Shown in pieces: positions 9,656-18,041 of a stretch of DNA of 64,000 nt. Within the stretch, counting starts at the first letter, position 1; each line of letters opens with the position of its first letter. The notes below the pieces were generated by a model. That model worked only from the letters and a program-made list of their open reading frames with translations, was not told the origin of the DNA and made no database searches. Source of the stretch: Flavobacterium selenitireducens (GTDB lineage Bacteria; Bacteroidota; Bacteroidia; Flavobacteriales; Flavobacteriaceae). Where the stretch lies: positions 434,001-498,000 of the forward strand of contig NZ_JAAVIY010000001.1 of the NCBI RefSeq assembly GCF_014748335.1, given 5' to 3'. The translations under genes were made by a program, and so were the position numbers.

Positions 9656-10747
9656 ATGGCTGCGATAACCATCGAAGAAAAATTGCGCGAACGGGTCAAG
9701 GAACTTACGTGCCTTTACGATATCACATCGATCATTTTGTTGCACGACGATTCTCCGGCAAGGACGTTAGCCGATATTTGCCAGATCGTAAAAAATGCCT
9801 ATCTGCACGCCGCCGACGCCATCGTGGAACTCGACGTCCTGTCGCACTCCATCGCAACGGATGATCTCCCTGTTCGCAGTGTCAGCCAATCGGCAAAGAT
9901 AGAGCTGCCGGACGAAAGACAGGGCCTTATTCGCGTGCACTATCCTGCGCCTCAATACGATGCGGACGATTTCCTTGAGGAAGAACACCAACTGCTTCAA
10001 AAGGTAGCCAGTGAAATCAGCGGTTTTTTCGACAAAATCGACAGCGCCGAAAAACAACTGCAGATGCAACGCAGCATCGAAAGGGCCGACCGCCTGACCA
10101 TCCTAGGGGAAATCGCGGCCGGAATCGCACACGAGCTCAACACGCCTTTGGGCAACATCCTCGGCTTTGCGGAACTCATCCAGAAACAGAACAAAAACCA
10201 TCAGATCGACCAGGATTTGCTCAAGATCATCAACGCAGCCATACACTCGCGTGAAATCGTCAAGAAAATGATGTTCTTTTCCTGCGAAATGCCCCAACGC
10301 CTTGAACAGCTTGAGATAACGCCGGTAATACTCGAAGCCCTGGCACTACTCGGTCCGAACTTCAAGAAAAAGCAATTGCGCTATGCCTTCAACGCTCCCG
10401 ACGCCGCGATCAAGTCGACGATCGACAGCATACAATTCACTCAAGTGTTGTTCAACATCCTGATAAATGCGATTTACGCCTCTCCCACCCAGGCTACCAT
10501 CTCTATCGACGTCGTAAATGAGCAAGGGAACGTGCTTATCAAAATTTCCGATTGCGGTCCCGGCATTCCGCCTGAACAAAAGCCGCGCATCTTCGAGCCG
10601 TTTTACACGACCAAACCCATAGGTGAAGGCACAGGTCTTGGTTTGAGCGTCGTACACGGCATTTTAAAGTCACACAAGGGAAGTATTTCCATAGCCGATA
10701 ATGTCCCATCGGGCGCTATCTTTGAAATCCGGCTTCCCACAATCTGA
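9656..10747 (+). CDS. Sensor histidine kinase (NtrB-like)
   Basis: A 363-residue kinase with no transmembrane helices, so probably cytoplasmic. Residues 1-130 form a degenerate GAF-like sensor domain starting with a coiled RERVKELTCLYDIT. The phosphoacceptor box is AAGIAHELNTPLGNILGF with His159. The ATPase domain shows the N box (NILINAIYAS), G1 (DCGPGIP), F (FEPFYTTK) and G2 (GTGLGL). It lies 4 bases after terC and 5 bases before the response regulator gene. By family it phosphorylates that NtrC-type partner. The input signal is unknown. Confidence 0.9.
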   Translation: MAAITIEEKLRERVKELTCLYDITSIILLHDDSPARTLADICQIVKNAYLHAADAIVELDVLSHSIATDDLPVRSVSQSAKIELPDERQGLIRVHYPAPQYDADDFLEEEHQLLQKVASEISGFFDKIDSAEKQLQMQRSIERADRLTILGEIAAGIAHELNTPLGNILGFAELIQKQNKNHQIDQDLLKIINAAIHSREIVKKMMFFSCEMPQRLEQLEITPVILEALALLGPNFKKKQLRYAFNAPDAAIKSTIDSIQFTQVLFNILINAIYASPTQATISIDVVNEQGNVLIKISDCGPGIPPEQKPRIFEPFYTTKPIGEGTGLGLSVVHGILKSHKGSISIADNVPSGAIFEIRLPTI

Positions 10748-10752
10748 AACCC

Positions 10753-12084
10753 ATGCCACTTAAAAAAGAAAATATCCTGATAGTCGACGACAATTACGAC
10801 ATGCTCGAGTTGTTGCACCGCAATTTGAAGGCGCTTGATTTCCACACCTACAAAGCTTCTTCGGTAGAGGAAGCCTACGCCGTTTTGCAGGAAAGTCCCA
10901 TCGATCTTTTGATTACCGATTTGCAGATGCCCGAAAAAAGCGGACTCGAACTGCTGCTTCACGCCAAAGAGCATTTTCCGGAAACGCCCACGCTTGTCAT
11001 TACCGGTTTTCCTACGATCGACTCGGCCGTACAGTCCACCAAGCTCGGCGCCCAGGAATACCTGATCAAGCCGTTCACGTCAGATGAGCTCAGGAAAGCG
11101 ATACAAACCGCGCTGCCGACACAACGCAAAACGCTCGAGGCGAAATCGGCGGAGTCAAAAGTGCAGGTAATGCAGTATTCCGGAATGGTGGGCAGCTCGC
11201 CCAACTTCCACCAACTCATCGACACCATCGAACGGGTCAAGGACAACCGCGCCACCGTGCTCATAAAAGGCGAAAGCGGGACCGGAAAGGAACTCATTGC
11301 GCGGGCCATCCATTACGGAGGTGCGTTTTCCAAAATGCCGTTCGTGGCCGTAAACTGCGGCGCGTTGCCCGAAAACCTCATCGAATCCGAGCTGTTCGGG
11401 CATGTCAAAGGTGCATTCTCAGGCGCGAACGAAACGAAGATGGGGCTGTTCGAAGCCGCCGATTCCGGAACCATCTTCCTTGACGAGATCGGCACGTTGC
11501 CATTGGGCGCACAAACCCGCCTGTTACGCGTGCTCCAGGACAAGGAAATCCGGAAAGTAGGCGCCCACCATCCACAAAAAATAAACTTAAGGATCATCTC
11601 CGCCACAAATGCCGATATCCCAGATTTGGTAAGCAAAGGGCTGTTCCGGGAAGACTTGTATTACCGGCTCAATGTCGTGACCATCGACAGTGTCGCGCTT
11701 CGGCATCGCAAACAGGACATTGCTCCTCTGTCCCAATTGTTTCTCTCCAAGTACGGATCGGAATACGGCAAACCGGAAATCGCCATTTCCGACAAGGCGA
11801 TGCAGGCGCTTAAAGCCTATCACTGGCCGGGCAATGTGCGCGAACTCGAAAACTTGTTGCAGCGCCTCATCATTTTGAGCGACGCCACAATCGAGGTTAA
11901 GGACATTCCTTCGGCTTTGACCGACGCGGGTCGACCCAGTTGCGAAGACGGAGTGCTGCTTTCGTTGCGCGATGCCGAAGTGGCGCACATCAGGAAGGTT
12001 TTGGCGGCAGTCGGCAACAATAAGACCAAAGCTGCAGAGATTCTACAGATCGACCGGAAGACGTTGCGCATCAAATTATCCTGA
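10753..12084 (+). CDS. Sigma54-dependent NtrC-family response regulator
   Basis: 443 residues in the classical three-part layout. The receiver domain covers residues 8-120, with phosphoacceptor Asp56 (LLITDLQMP) and the conserved Lys in YLIKPF. The AAA+ domain covers about 143-380, with Walker A GESGTGKE at 173, Walker B TIFLDEIG and the sigma54 contact loop at 221-226. That loop reads GAFSGA rather than the usual GAFTGA, a conservative Thr-to-Ser change. A Fis-type helix-turn-helix ends the protein (NKTKAAEILQIDRKTL). It activates RpoN promoters when phosphorylated by the kinase next door. A good sigma54 promoter follows 111 bases downstream, in front of glutamate dehydrogenase. Confidence 0.93.
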   Translation: MPLKKENILIVDDNYDMLELLHRNLKALDFHTYKASSVEEAYAVLQESPIDLLITDLQMPEKSGLELLLHAKEHFPETPTLVITGFPTIDSAVQSTKLGAQEYLIKPFTSDELRKAIQTALPTQRKTLEAKSAESKVQVMQYSGMVGSSPNFHQLIDTIERVKDNRATVLIKGESGTGKELIARAIHYGGAFSKMPFVAVNCGALPENLIESELFGHVKGAFSGANETKMGLFEAADSGTIFLDEIGTLPLGAQTRLLRVLQDKEIRKVGAHHPQKINLRIISATNADIPDLVSKGLFREDLYYRLNVVTIDSVALRHRKQDIAPLSQLFLSKYGSEYGKPEIAISDKAMQALKAYHWPGNVRELENLLQRLIILSDATIEVKDIPSALTDAGRPSCEDGVLLSLRDAEVAHIRKVLAAVGNNKTKAAEILQIDRKTLRIKLS

Positions 12085-12423
12085 GTAAAAATGCCCCGAA
12101 TACCGGGTAAAATCTCCTCACTACCGAATTCAAAACAGCAATCATAATTAACTTGCGCGCTGTCTGTCAGTCGGTTAGAAATATTACGCAGAGTTGGCAC
12201 GCATGTTGACTTTCGCACGGCACATTTAATTACGACATGAATTTTTGCTTAAAGCGGATGCCGCTCCCGGCGGTTACAATACGCCCTTCTCTTTCGTCCC
12301 AATCGAACGAAACCGAATTATCACTTCCTTTCGCCCGACCACAAATTTCCGGCATTTGTTGCAACTGCAGGAATTTGGGGCGTTGCGCATGGACACAAAA
12401 CAATAAAACCTTCTGCGAACATT
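12085..12423. other. 339-base intergenic region between ntrC-like gene and gdh
   Basis: The gap carries the sigma54 promoter at 12195-12209 and an untranslated leader of about 200 bases. A 64-codon frame at 12237-12431 has no homology I recognise and runs into the gdh start, so I do not call it a gene. No clear terminator was seen after the regulator gene. Confidence 0.5.
12195..12209 (+). promoter_or_regulatory. Sigma54 (RpoN) -24/-12 promoter upstream of gdh
   Basis: The sequence is TGGCAC, GCATG, then TTGA. This matches TGGCAC-N5-TTGC in all but the last base, with the T before it and the G after TGGCAC also fitting the extended consensus. Transcription would start near 12220, about 200 bases before gdh. 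The neighbouring NtrC-type activator is the natural regulator; this link is inferred from position. Confidence 0.65.
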
Positions 12424-13713
12424 ATGAATAACCTGATCCCCACTATGGAGGCACCAAAGAAAAGCATGTACGAAACCGTACTCGACCAGTTCAATTCGAC
12501 GGCCGACGCCATCCAGCTCAACCCAGACATCAAACGCATCCTCTCGCTGACCAACAACGAAATCATCGTACACTTCCCTGTGAAGATGGACAATGGCGAG
12601 ATCCGAATTTTTAAAGGATACCGCGTCCAGCACAACAATATCTTGGGTCCTTACAAAGGCGGCTTGCGATATCATCCGTCAATGGACATCAACGATGCAA
12701 AGGCACTCGCGATGTGGATGACCTGGAAAACCTCTCTTGCCGGGCTTCCCTATGGAGGTGCAAAAGGCGGCATACAGATCGACCCGCGCGATTACTCGGA
12801 CGGGGAACTCGAACGCATCACACGCCGTTTCACGTTCGCGCTTGGCGAAAACATCGGGCCCGAATACGATATCCCCGCCCCTGATGTGAATACGAACGAA
12901 CAAACGATGGCCTGGATCGCCGACACGTACATGTCTACCAAAGCGCCTTCCGTGCGCGCCAACAACAAGCACGTCGTGACAGGAAAACCCATTGGCACCG
13001 GTGGTTTGGCCGGTCGCGACAGGGCTACGGGTTATGGCGTTTACCTTTCCTTGAAGTTGTATTACGCCAACTTGGGCGAAGCGATATCGGGAAAAACTTT
13101 TATCGTTCAAGGCTTCGGAAACGTAGGCTATTGGGCTTCCCATTTCCTGACTAAAGAAGGAGCCAGATTGATATCGGTACAGGATGCCCATGCGACGATT
13201 TACAGCAAAGATGGTATCGATGTTGAAAAATTATCGGCTCACTCCAAACCGCGGATGAATTCGGTACAAGGCTTCGGAAGCGCCATGGAAATCCCGGCAG
13301 CTGACTTCTTTACGCTCGATTGTGATTTTATCATCCCTGCGGCCCTGGGCAACCAGATTACTGCCGCGAACGCTGCTTCGGTAAAGGCAAAAGTCATTGC
13401 CGAAGGTGCCAATGGCCCCACCGACAGCGCCGGAGAAAAAATCCTGCTTGAAAAAGGCGTAGTGATCATTCCCGATATCCTGTGTAACTCAGGAGGTGTG
13501 ATCGGAAGTTATTACGAATGGCTGCAGAACCGCAACGGTGAGATCTGGTCGATGGAAGAAGTGCTTGTCAAAATCGAGAAAAAACTCTCGGAAGCCTTCG
13601 CCAAGGTTCACCAAATCACGCTCGAAAAGCAGATTGACTGGCGAACAGCAGCTTACATCCTGGCGATCCAACGCATAGAGACCGCCTATTTGCAAAGAGG
13701 GATTTTCCCATAA
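12424..13713 (+). CDS. gdhA: Glutamate dehydrogenase (Glu/Leu/Phe/Val dehydrogenase family)
   Basis: 429 residues, the size of the hexameric small-subunit enzyme. It interconverts glutamate with 2-oxoglutarate and ammonium using NAD(P). The substrate loop and catalytic lysine region appear as KGGLRYHPS and PYGGAKGGI, followed by PAPDVNTNEQTMAW. The Rossmann fold begins at FIVQGFGNVG, and the late signature PDILCNSGGVIGSYYEW is intact. The cofactor cannot be fixed with certainty by eye. Its position under a sigma54 promoter next to an NtrC-like regulator suggests nitrogen control. Two small genes follow closely and are probably co-transcribed. Confidence 0.93.
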   Translation: MNNLIPTMEAPKKSMYETVLDQFNSTADAIQLNPDIKRILSLTNNEIIVHFPVKMDNGEIRIFKGYRVQHNNILGPYKGGLRYHPSMDINDAKALAMWMTWKTSLAGLPYGGAKGGIQIDPRDYSDGELERITRRFTFALGENIGPEYDIPAPDVNTNEQTMAWIADTYMSTKAPSVRANNKHVVTGKPIGTGGLAGRDRATGYGVYLSLKLYYANLGEAISGKTFIVQGFGNVGYWASHFLTKEGARLISVQDAHATIYSKDGIDVEKLSAHSKPRMNSVQGFGSAMEIPAADFFTLDCDFIIPAALGNQITAANAASVKAKVIAEGANGPTDSAGEKILLEKGVVIIPDILCNSGGVIGSYYEWLQNRNGEIWSMEEVLVKIEKKLSEAFAKVHQITLEKQIDWRTAAYILAIQRIETAYLQRGIFP

Positions 13714-13723
13714 ATTATCTGAA

Positions 13724-14128
13724 ATGAAATACGGAAAACTTATCGCTGAAAAGCACGAAGTCGAAATCGTCAAACGCCTGCTCGCCACCAAAATGGAAAT
13801 GGGCGATGTCGTAAGGCGCTCCTCTGTGGGTACTCTGGCGCGAGAGCTCGAAACGGCCGAGACTTTTGAAGACGCAAACATGCCGGTCGATATCGTCCGG
13901 TTGAATTCGATCGTCACGATACGGTCGACGTTCAACGGCGAGCAAACCTTCCAGATCGTGTTGCCTTCCCACAGCGACATCGCTCAAAAAAAGCTGTCGT
14001 TGCTGGCCCCGATGGGAATGGCGCTTTTCGGATACGCCATGGGCGACAAGGTTTCCTGGATGTTTCCATCGGGAACGCACGATATCAGCATAGTAAACGT
14101 AGAACAACCAAACGACGTAGAAGCATGA
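13724..14128 (+). CDS. Rnk/GreA-GreB C-terminal-domain protein
   Basis: A 134-residue protein whose residues 45-125 match the FKBP-like C-terminal domain shared by GreA, GreB and Rnk, including VRLNSIVTI, PSHSDIAQKKLSLLAPMGMALFGYA and a final hydrophobic strand. The long acidic coiled-coil of GreA is replaced by a short 40-residue N terminus, so it resembles Rnk-type RNA polymerase-binding proteins rather than a true transcript cleavage factor. It starts 10 bases after gdh and overlaps the next gene by four bases (ATGA), indicating one operon. A role in nitrogen or stress transcription is plausible but unproven. Confidence 0.75.
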   Translation: MKYGKLIAEKHEVEIVKRLLATKMEMGDVVRRSSVGTLARELETAETFEDANMPVDIVRLNSIVTIRSTFNGEQTFQIVLPSHSDIAQKKLSLLAPMGMALFGYAMGDKVSWMFPSGTHDISIVNVEQPNDVEA

Positions 14129-14517
14129 CCGGGATACAACCTAAATTTCCGAATGAAGACATCCCGATCCGATATATCCTGACCGATATGGACCGCTGGA
14201 AGGATGAAATCGAGACAATGTTCGTCGAATTGTCGTTCTACGGTGATTTGCTTTCGGCTTTTACCGACTCCGATAAGATTGCGGAACAACAAACGCATTT
14301 AGGACGCATTCGGTCGATCGAGGAAGACACGAAATCGATCAGGCAGGAATTCCTGAAGTTCTCGAACCGTTTCGAAGGTATGATGGAATGTGAAGACGTG
14401 CAATGCGAAACCCATTTTTTCAACGCGTTCCGGGAGTTCAAAATTACGGCCGAACAACATCTGTCGCACTACCGAAGTTATAAGGCGACGTTGCTCGCTT
14501 ACCTCAAAACCGATTGA
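14125..14517 (+). CDS. Conserved-looking small helical protein of unknown function
   Basis: 130 residues with no family I recognise. It is charged, rich in Glu, Asp and Lys, and appears almost wholly helical, with likely coiled-coil stretches around residues 15-70. A Cys pair in the segment MMECEDVQCETHFFNAF could be a metal or disulfide site. There is no signal peptide or membrane segment. The start overlaps the stop of the Rnk-like gene by four bases, so the two are translationally coupled and may act together. Confidence 0.6.
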   Translation: MTGIQPKFPNEDIPIRYILTDMDRWKDEIETMFVELSFYGDLLSAFTDSDKIAEQQTHLGRIRSIEEDTKSIRQEFLKFSNRFEGMMECEDVQCETHFFNAFREFKITAEQHLSHYRSYKATLLAYLKTD

Positions 14518-14685
14518 TTATTGCTTTGTTTCTCACAATGCGTTTCACCGGATTCCCTCGTTAACGCCCAGGTAGTGACATAACTGGTGACGGTTTCCGG
14601 TGGAGCATTGTTTGTTTCGGAAGCTTAGCAATTCGTTTCCGATAAGCAAAAATAATAAAGTTTAAGCCGCCCCAAACTTCCGGCC

Positions 14686-14724
14686 AAAAAAAAGGTGGAT
14701 TCCAACAGGATCCACCTTTTTTGT
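14686..14724. terminator. Bidirectional intrinsic terminator
   Basis: A perfect 13-base-pair stem pairs 14688-14700 with 14710-14722, enclosing a 9-base loop. The A-run on the left and T-run on the right let it serve both the plus-strand gdh operon and the converging esterase gene. Confidence 0.85.
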
Positions 14725-14750
14725 TTCATGTCTTCAGGTCGGCTTACCCA

Positions 14751-15890
14751 TTACATACCGAAAGCCGATTTGAGCTTGTCGGCAGCAAGTTTCTGGGCGT
14801 CGGCAGCCTGAGGCACCACGGCGGCCATCCCGAAAAATTCATGGGTCACGCCATCGTATAGTTTGTAGGTTGTTTCCACTTTCGCATCATTGAGCTTGTC
14901 GGAAAGCAATTTGCCTTCGCTTGCCAGCGGATCGATTTCCGCACCGATGATCAACGTAGGCGGCAAACCGGAAAGATTGGCTTTTACCAGGTTAATCCTT
15001 GGATCGGCGGCTGTCGCGACCGACGGCAACGCATTTTTTACGAACCATGCCATCATCGCCTTATTCAGCGGTTTGGCGTTGGCATATTTTACGTAACTCT
15101 CGGAGTTCATGTCGTTGTTGGCAACCGGGTAAACCAACACTTGGTAAAGCGGCATTTGGACTTTCTTGTCTCTCGCCATAATGCTCACATTGCACGCCAG
15201 GTTTCCGCCTGCGCTTTCACCGGCAACGGCTACTTTCTTAGGATCGCCTTTGAAAGATGCAGCGTTCGACAATACCCATCGGTAGGCGTCAAAGGCGGTT
15301 TGGTGGGCCGCCGGGAATTTTTTCTCGGGCCCTTTCGGATATTCCACAGAAACGACAATACTTTTCGTTTGTTCGCACAAGCCCTGGGCCCCGGCATTGT
15401 AAACTTCGATATCGGCAATCACGAACCCGCCCCCGTGGTAATACACGATGACCGGATAGGGAGCCTGTCCTCCTTTTGGCGTATAAATACGGACGTGCGT
15501 TTGGCCGCCACTCACCGGAATTGCCTTGCCGATGGTGTCGCAGGTAGGCGTCGGCGGCGTCATGTTGTGATCGGCCATGACGGCCTTTACCGCGTCGGTT
15601 GGCGTCGGCTGTTTACGGGCTTCCTGGGCCGAAAGCGTTTCGATTGGCTTTCCGCCCAACGCGCCGAGCTTTTCGATCACGACCGCCATCTCATCTTTAA
15701 TTGTCGGGCCCCAGTCCGGAGCGTCACCTGTCGGTTTTAGTGATTTTGTGGTATCGGTATTTTCTTTTTGGATGCTATCGGCTTGCTGCTGTTGGGGCGC
15801 GTCGGCTTCTTTCGGGTTTTTGTTACAAGCGAACAACAGTGCCAAACTGAGCATCGAAATCGCTTTTGGAAGAGTACGGTCTTGAATCAT
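14751..15890 (-). CDS. Lipoprotein alpha/beta hydrolase (hormone-sensitive lipase family)
   Basis: 379 residues. The N terminus is a lipoprotein signal ending LLFACNKN, followed by a low-complexity, glutamine-rich linker to about residue 60, so the enzyme is probably tethered in the periplasm or outer membrane. The catalytic parts are complete: oxyanion motif YYHGGGF, nucleophile GESAGGN, acid in GAEIDPLASEG and base in GVTHEFFGM. HSL-type enzymes hydrolyse short acyl or aryl esters; the natural substrate is not evident. It is monocistronic, with a terminator directly after it. Confidence 0.85.
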   Translation of the reverse strand: MIQDRTLPKAISMLSLALLFACNKNPKEADAPQQQQADSIQKENTDTTKSLKPTGDAPDWGPTIKDEMAVVIEKLGALGGKPIETLSAQEARKQPTPTDAVKAVMADHNMTPPTPTCDTIGKAIPVSGGQTHVRIYTPKGGQAPYPVIVYYHGGGFVIADIEVYNAGAQGLCEQTKSIVVSVEYPKGPEKKFPAAHQTAFDAYRWVLSNAASFKGDPKKVAVAGESAGGNLACNVSIMARDKKVQMPLYQVLVYPVANNDMNSESYVKYANAKPLNKAMMAWFVKNALPSVATAADPRINLVKANLSGLPPTLIIGAEIDPLASEGKLLSDKLNDAKVETTYKLYDGVTHEFFGMAAVVPQAADAQKLAADKLKSAFGM

Positions 15891-16062
15891 ATTATATTGG
15901 ATTTGGACGCATTGCGTCGGTTACAATTCAAATTTGCCTCAATCCGACGCCTCGTTTGTTACAGGATTCCAAACAAAGATTTGACGATTTCATTTTAATT
16001 CGCTTTGTTGGAATTGTGTAAAGGACGAACTGGAAAAAGCCATTACATTAACTAGAAAATTT

Positions 16063-16593
16063 ATGATGATTTCCGATTGGTTACTCGACGACTGGGACAC
16101 CGTCCATCACACCGCAGCCTGCACCGCCATTGCCTTTGTTTCGCTGTTTTTGTTCATCCGCATATCCGGCAAACGGACGCTTTCCAAACTCAACGCATTT
16201 GACTTTGTGGTTTCGGTCTCCATGGGATCCACACTTTCCTCAATGATCCTGGGTAAGGTAACACTCGCAGAAGGTTCGACGGCGCTGATCGTAATAATTG
16301 CTCTTCAGTTCACACTTGCGTGGATGGCAACGCGTTCTTCCAAACTCGAAAAAGTAATCAATTCGGAACCTTCGCTGCTTTATTACGAAGGCCGATTTCT
16401 TCGGGAGACGATGGAGCGTGAATACATTACCGAAAGTGAAATCATAGCCGAAATCAGGAAGTATCGCATCAACCGCATCGACCGGGTCAAAGCGGTGGTG
16501 CTCGAGCTCAATGGCGAAATGACGGTGGTCCGAAAATCAGATGGACCGGGCCCTACTTCCACAGACGAATTCTTCCGAACCGACAAACCATAA
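16063..16593 (+). CDS. DUF421/YetF-family membrane protein
   Basis: 176 residues with three transmembrane helices in the first half, then a small soluble domain. The family marks RISGKRTLSKLNAFDFVVSV and the INSEPSLLYYEGRFLRETM segment are clear. The biochemical role of DUF421 proteins is not established. An ATG three bases further in is an equally good start. It is monocistronic and followed directly by a terminator. Confidence 0.85.
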   Translation: MMISDWLLDDWDTVHHTAACTAIAFVSLFLFIRISGKRTLSKLNAFDFVVSVSMGSTLSSMILGKVTLAEGSTALIVIIALQFTLAWMATRSSKLEKVINSEPSLLYYEGRFLRETMEREYITESEIIAEIRKYRINRIDRVKAVVLELNGEMTVVRKSDGPGPTSTDEFFRTDKP

Positions 16594-16598
16594 AAAAA

Positions 16599-16625
16599 CC
16601 GGGTACATACCCGGCTTTTGTTTTT
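16599..16625 (+). terminator. Intrinsic terminator after DUF421 gene
   Basis: A six-base-pair stem (CCGGGT at 16599-16604 with ACCCGG at 16609-16614) and tetraloop ACAT is followed by a broken T-tract. An A-run lies upstream, so it may also serve the converging gene. Confidence 0.75.
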
Positions 16626-16632
16626 GACGCCC

Positions 16633-17067
16633 TTATGCCTTCATCGCCTTGAGCAAGGCCGCCGTGACGAGCGCACCGAACACATAATACCCTACGGTCA
16701 TCACCTGCTTTTGGGTAGAACCGGCTACCGGCGCATCGTCGAGCCCCATCGGCTCCGGCAACTTTACCGCCCCGATTCCCGCCGTAAGCCCTAATGCGAT
16801 CGCGCGTGGCCATATGTTAGCGGTGCCGCCCGCCCCAATCGTGGCATAGTACATTGTGTTGCTTACGATATCCGCACCAAGAGTTGCGGCATACAGCGTA
16901 TCTTCGTTTTCGATCTCCTGCCCTATCGGCTCTAAGCCTTTTTGTAACGCTTCTTCCCCTAAGAGGTCGATGCGCGGTGTTCCTTTTTTGTGCTTGAGCG
17001 ACTCATGAAGAAGATTCAGTGCGATCGCGCCGCCTAACCCGGCGATAATGTTCTTTATTGCTGCCAT
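16633..17067 (-). CDS. Small glycine/alanine-rich membrane protein, unknown function
   Basis: 144 residues from the ATG at 17067; the frame is open further upstream but MAAIKNIIAGLGGAIALNLL is the natural membrane-type start. Three or four hydrophobic segments are visible, including IWPRAIALGLTAGIGAV and a C-terminal TVGYYVFGALVTAALLKAM. A polar segment with IDLLGEEALQKG lies between. I do not recognise the family by name. It stands alone, converging on the DUF421 gene. Confidence 0.65.
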   Translation of the reverse strand: MAAIKNIIAGLGGAIALNLLHESLKHKKGTPRIDLLGEEALQKGLEPIGQEIENEDTLYAATLGADIVSNTMYYATIGAGGTANIWPRAIALGLTAGIGAVKLPEPMGLDDAPVAGSTQKQVMTVGYYVFGALVTAALLKAMKA

Positions 17068-17259
17068 ACTATTGCTGATTTGAATTATTGTCCAATCTGA
17101 ACACTTGAAATTACCCAAAATCCAAATCTGTCGCATAGAGTTTAACGTTGGCTTATGACTATCCGAAAATAAATTGAGGAAAATGGCAAATAGCTGTAAA
17201 TCATGTAAGACGTCGGTTTAAAAGATAACGTAACTTGTAATTCCCCAAAATCTATTGTC

Positions 17260-17568
17260 ATGAACGATTCCACTTCCATTGAGGTGAAATGCGATTGTAA
17301 AATTCCGTTTCACTCCGAACTGGTGGCCCATCTCAAAAGGATGTTCGTAAAGCAAGGCCGCAAAACTGAATCCGATAATCTAATCCTGAACCAGGAAGAA
17401 ATAGCCGACGCTCTCAAAAGCAAGACGGTGTTCATACGCGTGGCTTTCCCTGAGCCCGTTAAGAAAATTAGCCCCTTCGTCATGAAGTCGATAAAAAATA
17501 TGCTGCGCAAAGACATCGTAGGCGTGATCCGGGTTGGGAACGACGAAATCACGTTGGTTTTGCTGTAA
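17260..17568 (+). CDS. Small basic protein of unknown function
   Basis: 102 residues, no signal peptide or membrane segment. An N-terminal stretch carries CDC at residues 11-13, then a helical middle and a short beta-rich end (GVIRVGNDEITLVLL). I recognise no domain. Codon use looks ordinary, and the gene sits alone between two minus-strand genes, with only 6 bases to the broken acetyltransferase gene. Confidence 0.5.
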   Translation: MNDSTSIEVKCDCKIPFHSELVAHLKRMFVKQGRKTESDNLILNQEEIADALKSKTVFIRVAFPEPVKKISPFVMKSIKNMLRKDIVGVIRVGNDEITLVLL

Positions 17569-17574
17569 CGACAC

Positions 17575-18041
17575 TCACCGGATTTCCAGCTCCATTTTAA
17601 TATTGGCCCTGTTGTAAATGCCAGGCTCCAATGGAATCTCCACAAATCCTGTCTCCCTGTAGATATGGATCGCATTCTCAAGAGACCGGCTTGAATAAAG
17701 GATGATACGGCTGGCATTTCTCCGGCATGCTTCCTCTAAAGCCAGGCTGCACATCCTTTTGCCCAGACCTTTTCCACGCATCGTCTCCGCGACGGCCATT
17801 TTGGAGAGTTCGTATTCCCGTTCTCCCGTCTTGTGGAGCGCAAAGGTTCCCGCGATGACGCCATCAGACTCCAGAAAAAAACAGCTCCGCCTTTGTCGAT
17901 GATGTTGCGCTGAGGATCGTCGAGCAGTAGCCTGTCGGATTCCTCAACTTCAAAGAGCGTGCTGATCCAGGAAAGGTTGAGTTGTTTGAAATGTTCGGCG
18001 AGATCAGCCCGGAACGGAATCAATTTAATGTCATTTTTCAT
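17575..18041 (-). pseudogene. GNAT N-acetyltransferase with a single-base frameshift
   Basis: The first part (MKNDIKLIPFRADLAEHF to GGAVFF, from 18041) and the second part (LESDGVIAGTF onward to 17575) lie in different frames but read continuously as one GNAT domain of about 155 residues. The acetyl-CoA motif is intact in the second part (MAVAETMRGKGLGKRM). The break falls at a run of seven A on the plus strand (17875-17881); one more A restores the frame exactly. This may be a real inactivation, phase variation at a homopolymer, or a sequencing error. The gene overlaps the end of the EamA transporter by 11 bases. Confidence 0.8.

Noticed and set aside
12237..12431. 64-codon frame between the sigma54 regulator gene and gdh
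   Set aside because: It overlaps the gdh start, has scattered Cys and no structure, and lies in the probable gdh leader.
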